The notes under the pieces: model-generated | The model's input: the letters and a program-made list of their open reading frames with translations, nothing else | Database searches by the model: none | What the model was told of the DNA's origin: nothing | Shown here: positions 1-8,670 of the stretch, piece after piece | Layout: each line of letters begins with the position of its first letter | How positions within the stretch are numbered: the stretch's first letter is position 1 | Assembly (NCBI RefSeq): GCF_000372725.1 | Contig: NW_005197198.1 | Location: 1 to 32,935 of the forward strand | Source: Emiliania huxleyi CCMP1516 | Taxonomy: Eukaryota; Haptophyta; Isochrysidales; Noelaerhabdaceae | Length of the DNA stretch: 32,935 nucleotides | Direction of reading: 5' to 3' | Made by a program: the position numbers and the translations under genes

Positions 1-38
1 CCCTTCTTAATTCCCCCCCCCCCCCCCCAACCTCCCAG

Positions 39-1846
39 GGGCAGGGGCTCGGCCTGCCGCCCGCAAACAAGGGCGCCGCCGGGCTGGGCATGCCCGGCGC
101 TCCCGGCCTCGGACACCTCTCCTCGGGCATGGCAGGGCCGGGCATCGGCCTCGGCATGGGTCCGCCGCCGGAGCTCGCGAGCGCGATGGGGGGCACCGGC
201 TTCGACATGTCCGACTTCCCCTCGCTCGGCGGCCGCCCCGCCGCCGCCAACCCCGCGCTGCAGCAGTTCCGCGCCGCGCCGCCGCCCGCGCAGTCCGAGT
301 TTCGTGCCGTCGAAGAGGACTTCCCCGCGCTGGGAGGCGCGCCTGCCAAGCGGCCCGCCGCGGTGGGGAGCGGCGGCGCCGACTTCCCCCCGCTCGGCGG
401 CGGGATGGGGGACGAGGCCGCGCAGAGCCACGCGCTCCGCCGGTGTGAACGGCGTCTCTTCACACCCCGCCGGCCGTGAACAGGCCGCGCAGAGCCACGC
501 GCTCGCGCGAGACTTTGGCGCGCCTCCGGGCGGAGAGCCGGCGAGCAGCGCGGGCAGCGCGACGGACCGGTTCGGGCTGAGGAGCATCCTGTCGGCCCCG
601 GTCCGGATGACGAAATCCGAGGCGCGCGTCCTGTTTTTCTTTTTTAGGTTTGGGCTGATGGGCATCCTGTCGGCGATCCGGATGACGAAATCCGAGGCGC
701 GCCTGCTGTTTTTCTTTTTAGGTTTGGGCTGATGGGCATCCTGTCGGTGATCCGGATGACGGAGCCAGACCTCAACACGCTCGCACTCGGCACCGACCTC
801 ACCTCTCTCGGCCTCAACCTCAACTCTGCCGACTCGCTCTACGCCACGTTCGCCTCGCCGTGGGCCGACGCGCGCGCGCAGCGCGCGCCCGAGGGCAAAC
901 CTGCAAGAAGAAGTACTGAGCGCCCGTCCGATTTCTTTTTTAGGCGCCCGCGCAGCGCGAGCCGGAGTTTACGCTGCCGCAGTGCTACTACATGCAGCCT
1001 CCGGCGCTGAAGACGGGCGGCCCCTGCCTCGAAAGTCCCGGCTCGAGAGGGCGCGAGATTGCGCGAGATTACGCGAGGGTGCGCTGGGGTACAGGCCACT
1101 TCTCGAAGTTTCAGCTGGAGACCCTCTTCTACATCTTCTACAACATGCCGCGAGACACGCTGCAGGAGAGCTCAGCCGAGCTCAGCCGAGCTCAGCCGAG
1201 ATCAGCCGAGATCAGCCGAGATCAGCCGAGATCAGTCGAGCTCAGCCGAGCTCAGCCGAGATCAGCCGAGATCAGCCGAGCTCAGCCGAGATCAGCCGAG
1301 ATGCGAGGTCTGTCCCCGGTCGTTGCCCCGGCACTTCGGCTGCAACCCCTCGCCGCCCCCCCGCCACCGCTGCAGGCGTACGCTGCGACCGAGCTGTACA
1401 ACCGCGACTGGAGGCACCCCCCCCCAAGGGCGAATCAAGACATAGAGACACGCCGCCGGCCCGAAGGCAGGACGGCGCGGTCGCAATTCTGTGTTTAGGC
1501 ACCGCTAGGACCCTCCACGAGTGGCGCAAGAAAAGAAATACCTTCGATTTCTTTTTTTAGGTACCACAAGGACCTCACGCTCTGGTTCACGCGCGCCAGC
1601 CGGCAGGAGGGGGGCGGCGAGGCCGGCCAGAAGGGGCAGTACCTCGGCTTTGACATCCACGAGTGGCGCAAGAACAAGAAATACCGACCGCGGCCGAGTT
1701 CTTCTTTTAGGCAGTACATCTACTTTGACATCCACGAGTGGCGCAAGAAGCTCTTCCACGGCGTGGGCGGCGGCGGCGCGGCGGGCGGCGAGGGCGCGGA
1801 GGGCGAGAGCGAGGAAGCGCCCCTGCCGAACCTCGGCGGGGACTGA
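39..1846 (+). CDS. NOT2: CCR4-NOT complex subunit 2 (NOT2/CNOT2), 3' part, 8 exons
   Basis: Scaffold subunit of the CCR4-NOT deadenylase and transcription-control complex (nucleus/cytoplasm). Upstream exons lie outside the window. My model joins 39-416, 484-569, 722-869, 944-1016, 1095-1165, 1376-1413, 1561-1635 and 1711-1846 (TGA), giving 334 residues here. The first part is Gly/Ala/Pro-rich with DFPSLGG/DFPALGG/DFPPLGG motifs typical of NOT2 N-termini. Next comes the NOT2/3/5 domain: RFGLMGILSVIRMTEPDLNT, then TFASPWAD, HFSKFQLETLFYIFYNMP, ELYNRDWRYHKDLTLWFTR and a final YFDIHEWRK strand. These are the hallmark animal and plant CNOT2 motifs. The C-terminus is a short Gly/Glu-rich tail. Exon phases agree across all joins. 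Five of seven introns start GC and end AG (417, 870, 1017, 1414, 1636); that at 570 starts GT; that at 1166 appears to start GA. Family identity is near certain; some exact splice sites are inferred. Confidence 0.9.
417..483 (+). other. NOT2 intron 1, GC-AG, with duplicated exon start and hairpin
   Basis: The first 21 nt of this 67-nt intron (417-437) are identical to the first 21 nt of the following exon (484-504). The rest carries a hairpin: GGTGTGAA at 442-449 pairs with TTCACACC at 459-466. The intron ends GAACAG. Joining 416 to 484 keeps the frame. Confidence 0.7.
570..721 (+). repeat. NOT2 intron 2: tandem copies of an intron plus exon start
   Basis: A 74-78-bp unit occurs twice (570-647 and 648-721) and its first half a third time as the true exon (722 onward). 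Each unit starts GTTYGGGCTGA, runs through CGGATGACG, and ends with a T-tract and TTTTAG. Each copy would itself be a complete GT-AG intron, leaving a zero-length exon at 647/648, or the whole 152 nt may be removed as one intron. Confidence 0.75.
870..943 (+). other. NOT2 intron 3, GC-AG, with duplicated exon start
   Basis: The first 24 nt (870-893) match 21 of 24 nt at the start of the next exon (944-967). The remainder contains AAGAAGTACTG and then ATTTCTTTTTTAG, the same insert pattern as in introns 6 and 7. Confidence 0.65.
1166..1375 (+). repeat. NOT2 intron 5 with 10-bp minisatellite
   Basis: From about 1169 to 1302 the sequence is a 10-bp tandem array alternating AGCTCAGCCG and AGATCAGCCG, roughly 13 units. 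The intron is bracketed by CGCTGCAGG at 1159-1167 and again around its 3' end at 1369-1377. Frame requires removal after CAG at 1165, which leaves a GA-AG intron unless the true boundary is shifted. Confidence 0.7.
1414..1560 (+). repeat. NOT2 intron 6: two nested intron copies
   Basis: GC-AG intron containing an internal 3' splice-site copy: TTTAGGCACC near 1494-1503 mirrors the real TTTAGGTACC at 1556-1565, and both are followed by AGGACC. The second half also carries CCACGAGTGGCGCAAGAA, which belongs to the last exon, followed by AAGAAATACC and ATTTCTTTTTTTAG. Confidence 0.65.
1636..1710 (+). other. NOT2 intron 7, GC-AG, 39-nt duplicated exon start
   Basis: The first 39 nt (1636-1674) match 36 of 39 nt at the start of the last exon (1711-1749). 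The remaining 36 nt have the insert form AAGAAATACC then TTCTTCTTTTAG. Joining 1635 to 1711 restores the reading frame. Confidence 0.75.
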
Positions 1847-3777
1847 CGCTTGCCCTTGACCCATGGCTCCCGACGAGCGCCCTCCGTGCCGAGCGCCCAA
1901 CGAAAAGCCCGCGCACACGGCAACTGTCTGTGCCGGCTCTGGTCACCGTCTGTACACAGAGTCCAGGCCCCCTCCACCGTATAAAGGGCTGTGCACATTT
2001 GAGTTAAAGCTTAAAGGCGGGGTATTCGGGAATTCGCGTGACAAAATACGGCGGCTTACGGGGCTCGGGGGCGGCCTGCTCTCCGGCCCGTGGCACCGGC
2101 CACCGCTGCCAGTCTTGGAGAACCCTGTCCACGCCTGAGGATTCTGCACTAGCGATTCTGCCACCCAAGACAGGATTCTGTATGCGGAGGCTCGAGAGGG
2201 ATTCGTGTCCGTTTCTTCTGATTCTCACTCTCCTTTTCCGGTTCTGCCTACTCGATCTGATTCTGCCCGTCCCCTTTCCACGCACTCAGCCTCCGGGCAG
2301 GATTCCTCACCCAGCTTCCGTTTCTGCCTAATCGATCTGATTCTGTCCGTCCGATTCTCGCCTTATCAGATTCTGTCGCGCGGTTGCGGTTTCTGCCTCC
2401 GGATGCCGGAAAGCGAATTTTCCTTTGCCCGCCGATTTCTTGGCAACCCGGCCGACTCTCGTTCCTGATTCCTGTTTTTGCCCGTCGAGGGGCGGTAGCC
2501 CGGCCGGCCGGCCATCTGGGCATGCTCACGCAACCAATCACGCTCATGTGTACGCGCCGTATCCTCCGCGCCACCCACTTTGCCATCGAAGTGCGCTCCG
2601 CGCTCCGCACAGTACAGTCGCTTTTGAACGGCGGCTCATCACACGTGCGTCAGAGATCTCATGGGCGGTGGCATGGTGGAGCCAGAGCAGTGCGCGGCCG
2701 ATCTTAATTCTGGGCAGGCGGTCTCCCATTCCCGCGGGCGCTTGGTGCCGGGGTTTGAACGGCATGCCGGCGTCAGATGCAGCTTGGCGCCGGCCTGCGG
2801 CGACCCCGCAAGCGGTCGTTGGTGCTGCTCAGCGATGCTCACAGCGGCACGTCTGCTCTTTTGCTGTGGGGAGTGCTGTCTGATTGGGTCTCCAAGCCCG
2901 CGGGCTCGCTGTGAATGCACCCGCCAGCTAGGCAGCTCCGCGGCGGTGTGGGTGTAGAACGGGTAGGCTGCTGTCTCGTGTCTCGGTGCTCGTACTAAGT
3001 CAATGGGAGGAGTGCTTCAATTTCTTCTTCTTATACGCCCAGCTCAAAAGCACACACGCATCACGACGCCTAGACAGGCGAGACGCGGCGACAGCCGCGG
3101 CGAGCTCGTTTTAGAAGCGAGCCGCTCGCGGCGAGCAGTTTTAGAAAAAGGGAAAAGGGGGAGGGTTAGTTTGAACCCGAGCCGAGCTTCGCTCGGCTCC
3201 CCCCCGCGCGGGAGCGCCCCCCCCCCCCCCCTCTCCTCGGGGGGGCGGGCAGAGCCCGCACCACACACTGCGCCTTTGCGGACGCCGGACCGAGGCCTAA
3301 GCGCTGAGTGCGCTGACGTGAGGCTGGAGCGCCAGAGAGACCCGCGCCTGAGCATGCTGCCGCGGGCGAAGTTTGAGTGAGCTGTGTGAAGCCCCGCGCA
3401 CACGCAATATCGGCTCAGGAGTTCGGAGAGTCAGGCCAACATAGGATCCCGCCGAAATGCGTAACTCCGAGGAATCAGGAATCAGGAATCAGGAATCAGA
3501 ATCCCGGTCAAAATGTTGGAAAATCAGGAATCAGGAATCAGGAATCAGGAATTAGAATCCCGGTCAAAATGTGGGCGATCCGACAAATCAGGAATCAGGA
3601 ATCAGGAATCAAATGGAGCATCAAGAATAGGAAGAGAGACAGGAGAATCGGGAGGGGGGAGCAGAATCAGGAATTGGCTCTGGCTGCCCTAGAGAATCGG
3701 AAAGGAAGCGGAGGAAACGAGAATGGAGAATCAGGAAGCTGAAAGCGGGGCCAAGATGGGAGAGTCTGGGGAGAGAA
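1847..3777. other. Intergenic stretch, repeat-rich
   Basis: I find no convincing gene in these 1.9 kb; the open frames are compositionally random. A TATAAAGG at 1980-1987 resembles a TATA box, but no gene start follows it. From 2138 to 2470 the motif GATTCTG recurs irregularly, and from 3471 to 3770 its reverse complement and GAATCAG recur. At 3199-3245 there are a C-tract and a G-tract. Confidence 0.5.
3471..3615. repeat. GGAATCA 7-bp tandem array with higher-order unit
   Basis: GGAATCA is repeated in three blocks. Two of the blocks end in the spacer GAATCCCGGTCAAAATG, giving a higher-order unit of about 67 bp. Weaker GAATC-type repeats continue to about 3780. Confidence 0.85.
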
Positions 3778-3963
3778 TCAGAATATCTCGGCCGCCTGCG
3801 CCTCGGTGAGCTCGCCCGAGCGGCTCACCTTGGGGAGCATGCAGCTCCGGCGCCGCGGCGGAGACGGCGGCGAGGAGGTCACGAAGCAGCTGGCGTCGGT
3901 CGCCGCGGCGTCGGAGCAGGCGGACATCGCTTCCAGGGAGGGGGGCGCCCTTCTCTGCACGCC

Positions 3964-4070
3964 CCACCCCCCCCTAGCATGTGGTGAAGCCTCTGGGGGG
4001 GTCGGGATCCCCCCCCCAGCATGTGGTGAAGCCTCTGGGGGGGGTCGGACCCCCCCCCTAGCATGTGGTG
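3964..4070. repeat. 42-bp tandem repeat with C- and G-tracts
   Basis: AGCATGTGGTGAAGCCTCTG begins at 3976 and 4018, and a truncated copy begins at 4060, so the period is 42 bp. Each unit is bounded by a run of C and a run of G that can fold back on each other. It lies about 270 bp upstream of the Kelch start codon. Confidence 0.85.
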
Positions 4071-4172
4071 GGCACCCCCCAGCAGTTCGTGGGCTAGGAA
4101 TAGCCGCCAGAGAGGTGTCGTCTATGAGGCGGCGGCGAGCGCTGGCGGCGGCGGCGCGGCGGCGCGGCGGCG

Positions 4173-4277
4173 GTGCACTGACGGTCGGCCGTCAGAAAAC
4201 ACGCCTCCGTGGCTCGGGTTACACCAATCCTCGCTACCCAACGCGGCCAAAGGATATCCACCTCGAGAACCTCGAGA
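4173..4277 (+). repeat. 105-bp dispersed repeat, copy 1
   Basis: Base-for-base identical to 8671-8775, same orientation. It begins GTGCACTGACGG, contains the hairpin CTGACGG-TCGG-CCGTCAG, and ends CTCGAGAACCTCGAGA. This copy ends about 50 bp before the Kelch start codon; flanking sequences of the two copies are unrelated. Confidence 0.9.
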
Positions 4278-4330
4278 TTACCCTTCGGTGCCTCGAATCG
4301 CGCCCAACACATCGGCGCCAGCTTCCTGAT

Positions 4331-5482
4331 ATGGCCTCCCACCGCATCGGCGCGCGCGTCGCGGGCCTCTCGCCAGCGCAGCTGTGCGCCATCATCGAGG
4401 CGCAGGCGGGCGCGAGCGACGCCGCGCTGCGCGTGGCGGAGGAGCACGCCGCTCGGCTCGTGGAGCAGCCCGAGTGGGTGCTCTCCGAGGTCCTCCTCTC
4501 GCTGGACCTCGCCCCGCACATCCTCGCCCAGCTGCCGACCACGGAGCACGCCGCCAAGGGGACGTGCCGCTCGTGGCGCCGCGGCTGGAAGGAGACGCTG
4601 AAGAAGCGCGAGAGGCCGCGCATGCTCGTGATCGGCGGCGAAGACCGCGACGACGACCTTGTCAGCTCGATGGAGCGGTACGACCCGTCAACGAACGCGT
4701 GGGAGGAGGAGGCGGTGTCGCCGATGCCAACGGCACGTGAAAATGCCCGCATGGCGGTGACCGACGACAAGCTCTACGTGGCGGGCGGCGTGGACATGGA
4801 GGGCGCAACTTCCAACCTGGTGGAGCGGTACGACTTTGCTACGAATTCAAGTGAGGCTGTGGCGCCGCTGGCAGAGGCGCGGTATGATCTCGCTGTCGGA
4901 GTGCTCGACGGCAAGCTGTACGCTGTGGGCGGCTTCTGTGACGACGGCTTCCTCAGCTCCGTCGAGCGGTACGATCCCGCGACGAACGCGTGGGAGGCGG
5001 TGGCGCCGATGGCGGCGGCGCGGAGCGACCATGGTGTGGCAGTGCTCGACGGCAAGCTGTACGCTGTGGGCGGCTTGAACAACGACGACGGCTACCTCAG
5101 CTCGGTGGAGCGGTACGACCCGGCGTTGAACGCGTGGGAGGCGGTGGCGCCGATGGCGGTCGAGCGGTTTGCCCCCGCCGTGGCGGCGCTCGATGGCAAG
5201 CTGTACGCGGTGGGAGGCTCCAACGACGACGACGGCTACCTCAGCTCGGTGGAGCGGTACGACCCTGCGTTGGATGCGTGGGAGGCGGCGGCGCCGATGG
5301 CAGAGGCGCGGGAGGCTCACGCCGTGGCGGCGCTCGACGGCAAGCTCTATGTCGCAGGCGGAAAGGGTGCTGGTTTCAATCGCCTCAGCTCGGTCGCGCG
5401 GTACGACCCGGCAGTGGGCGCGTGGGGGGCGGTGGCTCCGATGGCGGCGGTGCGGAATAAGGCTTTCGCTGTCTTGATGTAG
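4331..5482 (+). CDS. F-box-like Kelch-repeat protein
   Basis: Single-exon gene of 383 residues. Residues 1-47 are Ala-rich and helical. Residues about 50-90 (VLSEVLLSLDLAPHILAQLP, then CRSWRRGW) resemble a divergent F-box, with the Leu-Pro core and a late Cys-x-x-Trp. Residues about 98-383 form six Kelch blades of about 47 residues, each with KLY(A/V)xGG, ERYDP, NAWE and VAPM, which should close a six-bladed propeller. An F-box/Kelch protein would be a substrate adaptor of an SCF ubiquitin ligase in cytosol or nucleus. I chose ATG 4331 because the frame upstream, though open, reads through the 42-bp and 105-bp repeats. Blades 3-5 are nearly identical, so repeat number may vary. The Kelch call is firm; the F-box is tentative. 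Confidence 0.87.
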   Translation: MASHRIGARVAGLSPAQLCAIIEAQAGASDAALRVAEEHAARLVEQPEWVLSEVLLSLDLAPHILAQLPTTEHAAKGTCRSWRRGWKETLKKRERPRMLVIGGEDRDDDLVSSMERYDPSTNAWEEEAVSPMPTARENARMAVTDDKLYVAGGVDMEGATSNLVERYDFATNSSEAVAPLAEARYDLAVGVLDGKLYAVGGFCDDGFLSSVERYDPATNAWEAVAPMAAARSDHGVAVLDGKLYAVGGLNNDDGYLSSVERYDPALNAWEAVAPMAVERFAPAVAALDGKLYAVGGSNDDDGYLSSVERYDPALDAWEAAAPMAEAREAHAVAALDGKLYVAGGKGAGFNRLSSVARYDPAVGAWGAVAPMAAVRNKAFAVLM

Positions 5483-6373
5483 TCGCCGTTGTGTGCGTGC
5501 TATAGTCGTAGCTCCCTCGCCTGACACGCTGAGCGTGCGTGCCCCCGCCGCCTTTGAAAGAAAAAAAATGCTGAGCGCGAAAAATCGGCACACCAATCTC
5601 CCTTCCTCTCTCTATCCTCTCTTGGAGCTCCAGAATCCACATACCCCCCTGCCCTGGGAGATCGTGTACAACTACAAGCTCTCTATTCCTGCTGGAACAC
5701 GAGGCGCTCCTGCGCGTAGATCTCCGCCAGTGCCCATTGAAGGCCCCATTCTCTTCGCACGCTGCCCGAGAAGCTCCCCGATCGTGGGAGCTCGAGGCCG
5801 CAGCGCGCTCCTCGCTCCGTGCCGTCCGCCACTTCCCGGTCGGCGTCTGCCCCACGGCGGCTCTGCATAGGGCGGAAGTCGTCGCACGAGGCGTTGGCTC
5901 GCCGCTTGTGCCGGCCACAGGCGACGACCTGACGACGCGGGGATGCGGAGGCCTTCCACGCTGGCCATCTAGGAAACCAGTGCGCGGGTGGGCCCGCTCG
6001 AGAGAATAGCTCTCGAGGATAGCTCGAGGAGAGGTAGACAGGTAGTGTATCTCCCACGGGTGCGCAATCGTACAAAAGTGCGGGGCCGGGCTGAGATGCC
6101 TGTGCCGGCGAGAGCTTGTGCAGCACTAGCTGCTTGGCCTGTTGGTGGCGGTCGGCGTGAGGAGAGGTGCAGCTTGAGCACTGTTCAAACTATAACCCTA
6201 ATAATGTGCCTAATTACTCGAAGGTTCTAAGTAATGTGAGTAGTGGGTTCCTAAGAGCGTGGGCAGAGGGCGCCAGGTTTACCTGGCGGCAGCGCTGCGC
6301 CAGCAGCTTCGTCTGCTGCTCGGGGCTCGGCCGTGGCCGGTTGAGGAGGTGCGGGTCGGTGCGGCTCGCCTGC
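5483..6373. other. Intergenic, no gene recognised
   Basis: Lies between the 3' end of the Kelch gene and the 3' end of the convergent GT31 gene. An A-rich run at about 5559-5568 and palindromes around CTCGAG at 5996-6030 are visible. No coding signal was recognised. Confidence 0.4.
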
Positions 6374-7270
6374 TCACAGCTGGAGGCGTGAAGAGACGCC
6401 GTTCAGAGCATCCAAGCCGGCCTGCGGGCCGGTGCGGCTCGCAAACGGAAGGACGCCGAGGGCGCATGGCTGGACGAAGACGGGCAGGGCGCGGTGTAGC
6501 CCAGGATTTGGTGCACTAAAGACGGGCCGGTGCTGCCTCCCCACCGACTTCCCCGCGGCCGAGGCGGCGGCCGAGGCGGTGGCCGAGGCGGCATCGGCGC
6601 CGCTGCCATTCGTCTGCCGCGAGCGGTAGTGCAGCAGCAGCGCCACCGTCAGGTCCTCCGCGTTTGGGACAGGGTGGAGCGCCTCCGCCCGCCGCACCAC
6701 CTGCACCGCCGTGCCGCGAGAGAGGAGGTAGCCCGCGCCGTGCATGGTGAGTGGGAAGCGCCAGCCGCGGCGGCACTTTCGGTCGCGCAGCAGCCGGGGG
6801 AGCGCGAGCTGCCTGAGGACGGGCAGGTGCTCCTTGCCGGCGCAGCGCTGCGCGAGCGGCGAGCCTGCGTAGAGCGAGTCGCGCCTCCGCCGCGGCAGCC
6901 GCTCCAGCCAGCGCAGCACCCCGCCAACGCACACAAAGGAGTCGTCGTCTGTCTTGAGGAGATGCGAAAAGGATGGCGCCGCCGAGCCGAGCGCCCACGC
7001 GAAGCCGGCCAGCACCTTGAGCGACAGCGAGGAGTAGCCCTCGCCGATATCTAGCACCACAGTGTCGTTGTGCGCAGTGGCGGCTCCACTTGAGTTGCCA
7101 CCGCCAAGCACAAAGCGGACGGTGAAGAAGCCGCACGCCCGCCGATCGTGGGCCCACGCGTTCCGCAGCGCCGCGCGCTGCTCCGCTCCGCGCTCGGTGG
7201 GCCGAGAGAAGACGAGGATGAGCAGATGGATGGGGCTATCCGGAGAGGGCATCGTCGGCTCGAAGAACAT
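6374..7270 (-). CDS. Beta-1,3-galactosyltransferase-like (GT31 family)
   Basis: Predicted Golgi glycosyltransferase adding a beta-1,3-linked hexose to glycans. The 298-residue frame shows GT31 motifs in order: IHLLILVFSRP, RAALRNAWAHD, FFTVRFVLG, DIGEGYSSLSLKVLAGFAWA, the metal-binding HLLKTDDDSFVCV (DxD-type), YAGSPL, GAGYLLSRG and PNAEDLTVALLL (the late E-D motif). Relative to typical family members it lacks the N-terminal signal anchor. The frame stays open upstream of ATG 7270 to an AG near 7311, so a 5' exon is probably missing. The C-terminal ~85 residues after the ED motif are Ala-rich and unrecognised; they include a piece (6388-6405) shared with a NOT2 intron, so the true 3' end may be spliced differently. 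Family assignment is good; both ends are uncertain. Confidence 0.82.
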   Translation of the reverse strand: MFFEPTMPSPDSPIHLLILVFSRPTERGAEQRAALRNAWAHDRRACGFFTVRFVLGGGNSSGAATAHNDTVVLDIGEGYSSLSLKVLAGFAWALGSAAPSFSHLLKTDDDSFVCVGGVLRWLERLPRRRRDSLYAGSPLAQRCAGKEHLPVLRQLALPRLLRDRKCRRGWRFPLTMHGAGYLLSRGTAVQVVRRAEALHPVPNAEDLTVALLLHYRSRQTNGSGADAASATASAAASAAGKSVGRQHRPVFSAPNPGLHRALPVFVQPCALGVLPFASRTGPQAGLDALNGVSSRLQL

Positions 7271-7940
7271 ATGACGACCCGGAGTGAACGCCCCGGACCA
7301 AGACGTGATACGCTGTTCACAGCCTTGTTATGAGAAGAAAATACGTAATATTCACATAAACGCACAACCCCGGGCCCAAAATCGCGCCGTTCACAGAAAC
7401 GTCAGCGCCGCCTTCGCGGTGGGCGTGCCCGCCGATCTGTTTGTCTTCCCGAGTGCACGTCGGTGCTTGAGATAGAGTCTAGCCGCCTCGAGAGAGGTTG
7501 CCCTGCTTAGTGGGGCGGAACCCTGCGAACAGGTGCACCAGGGTTCTCTTCCCTGGGGCCGTAGGTCTCGGACTAGCACACAGTCCGACCCTGTCCTTAG
7601 CTAGCGTGTGTTTCGTTAGCTAAGATCTACGCCTGGAACGAAATCGAAGCCGAAGAAAGGAGGGAGGAAGGCCAAGATGGGGGAGGATCAACGAAGAGAC
7701 GAGCGCAATAGAGAGAGAAGAGAGAGAGAGCGTGAACCTTAGCGGAGAGAGGGTGTGGTGTCCCGTGCTTCGTGTTCTTGTGGAGGGGCAGTCGTCCAGC
7801 TGGCTGCGCACTCGGCGAACGCCCCTCAGGTGCCTGCGCGCCGACCACCCCCCGGTGTTTTGACACCATTATTCAGTATATTAACCTCGCGGCCGCCTAG
7901 ATAGACTGAAAGAGCTAGACACCGCAGGAGGCGAGGCGAC

Positions 7941-8020
7941 TACTACTGCTGCTGCTGCTGCGGCTACTGCCAACTGCTGTTGCTGCTATATGCTGCTGCT
8001 GCTAACTGCTGCTGCTGCTT
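7941..8020. repeat. CTG/GCT triplet microsatellite
   Basis: Interrupted (GCT)n in four blocks separated by short TACTGCCAACT-like spacers. It is not in a recognised coding frame. Confidence 0.9.
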
Positions 8021-8670
8021 CCGACGCTAGATACGCGATTCACCCATCTCGCCCGCCCGCCCGCCCCACCCGCGCGCCCCATTTCACCTGCCCATTCGCC
8101 CACCACCCGATCGCCCATTCCCATCCCCATCGCCATCTCGCAAACCTACTAGGCGCTCGAGTGCTCCACTCGCTGCCTACTCGCTGCCTCGAGGGAGGAG
8201 GGGAAGACGTTGGGCGCGCGCAACTGCGCTCGCCTGTCACCGAGGCCCCTCCCCGAAAGGCAAGTCTTAGACCCACGAAACCGAGACCCCTCCCCCCCCG
8301 CCCCGATCCCCCCACCCCCTTGCTCCCCTCCCCCCCCTCGGGAGGGCCGAACTGAGGCGCCCGTGGGGACCCCGCAATTCCCTTCCCCCCTCGGAGGGGG
8401 CCGGACGGAGGCGTACCCCGTGGGCCCCGCTCTTTCCCTCGCATAGCGGCCACTCTTCGGATCGCTGGTCGAGCGACCCGGGGGATGCCCCGCGCGCCTG
8501 ACCCAGGCGCGAGAAACGAATCTGCGAGGCGTGGCCGCACATGCGGCCCGATGGGGAGGAACGGGGCGAGCCCCCTCCAACCCACCCGCGCTAGGTCTCG
8601 GGTTTGACGCATGGGGTCACTCCCGCGAAACCCGTGAACTAGCCGGGGCAGTCGGAGAAGGGGCAACTCC

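Noticed and set aside
982..1560. Plus-strand frames rich in SAEISRDQP repeats
   Set aside because: These translate the 10-bp intronic minisatellite of NOT2.
1980..1987. TATA box
   Set aside because: Good TATAAAGG match, but no gene start downstream on the plus strand could be identified, so it is not listed as a promoter.
3778..3927. Minus-strand ORF starting MSACSDAA and ending ELTEAQAAEIF
   Set aside because: It looks mildly protein-like, but it is 49 residues, has no recognised domain and no partner exon; kept only as a note.
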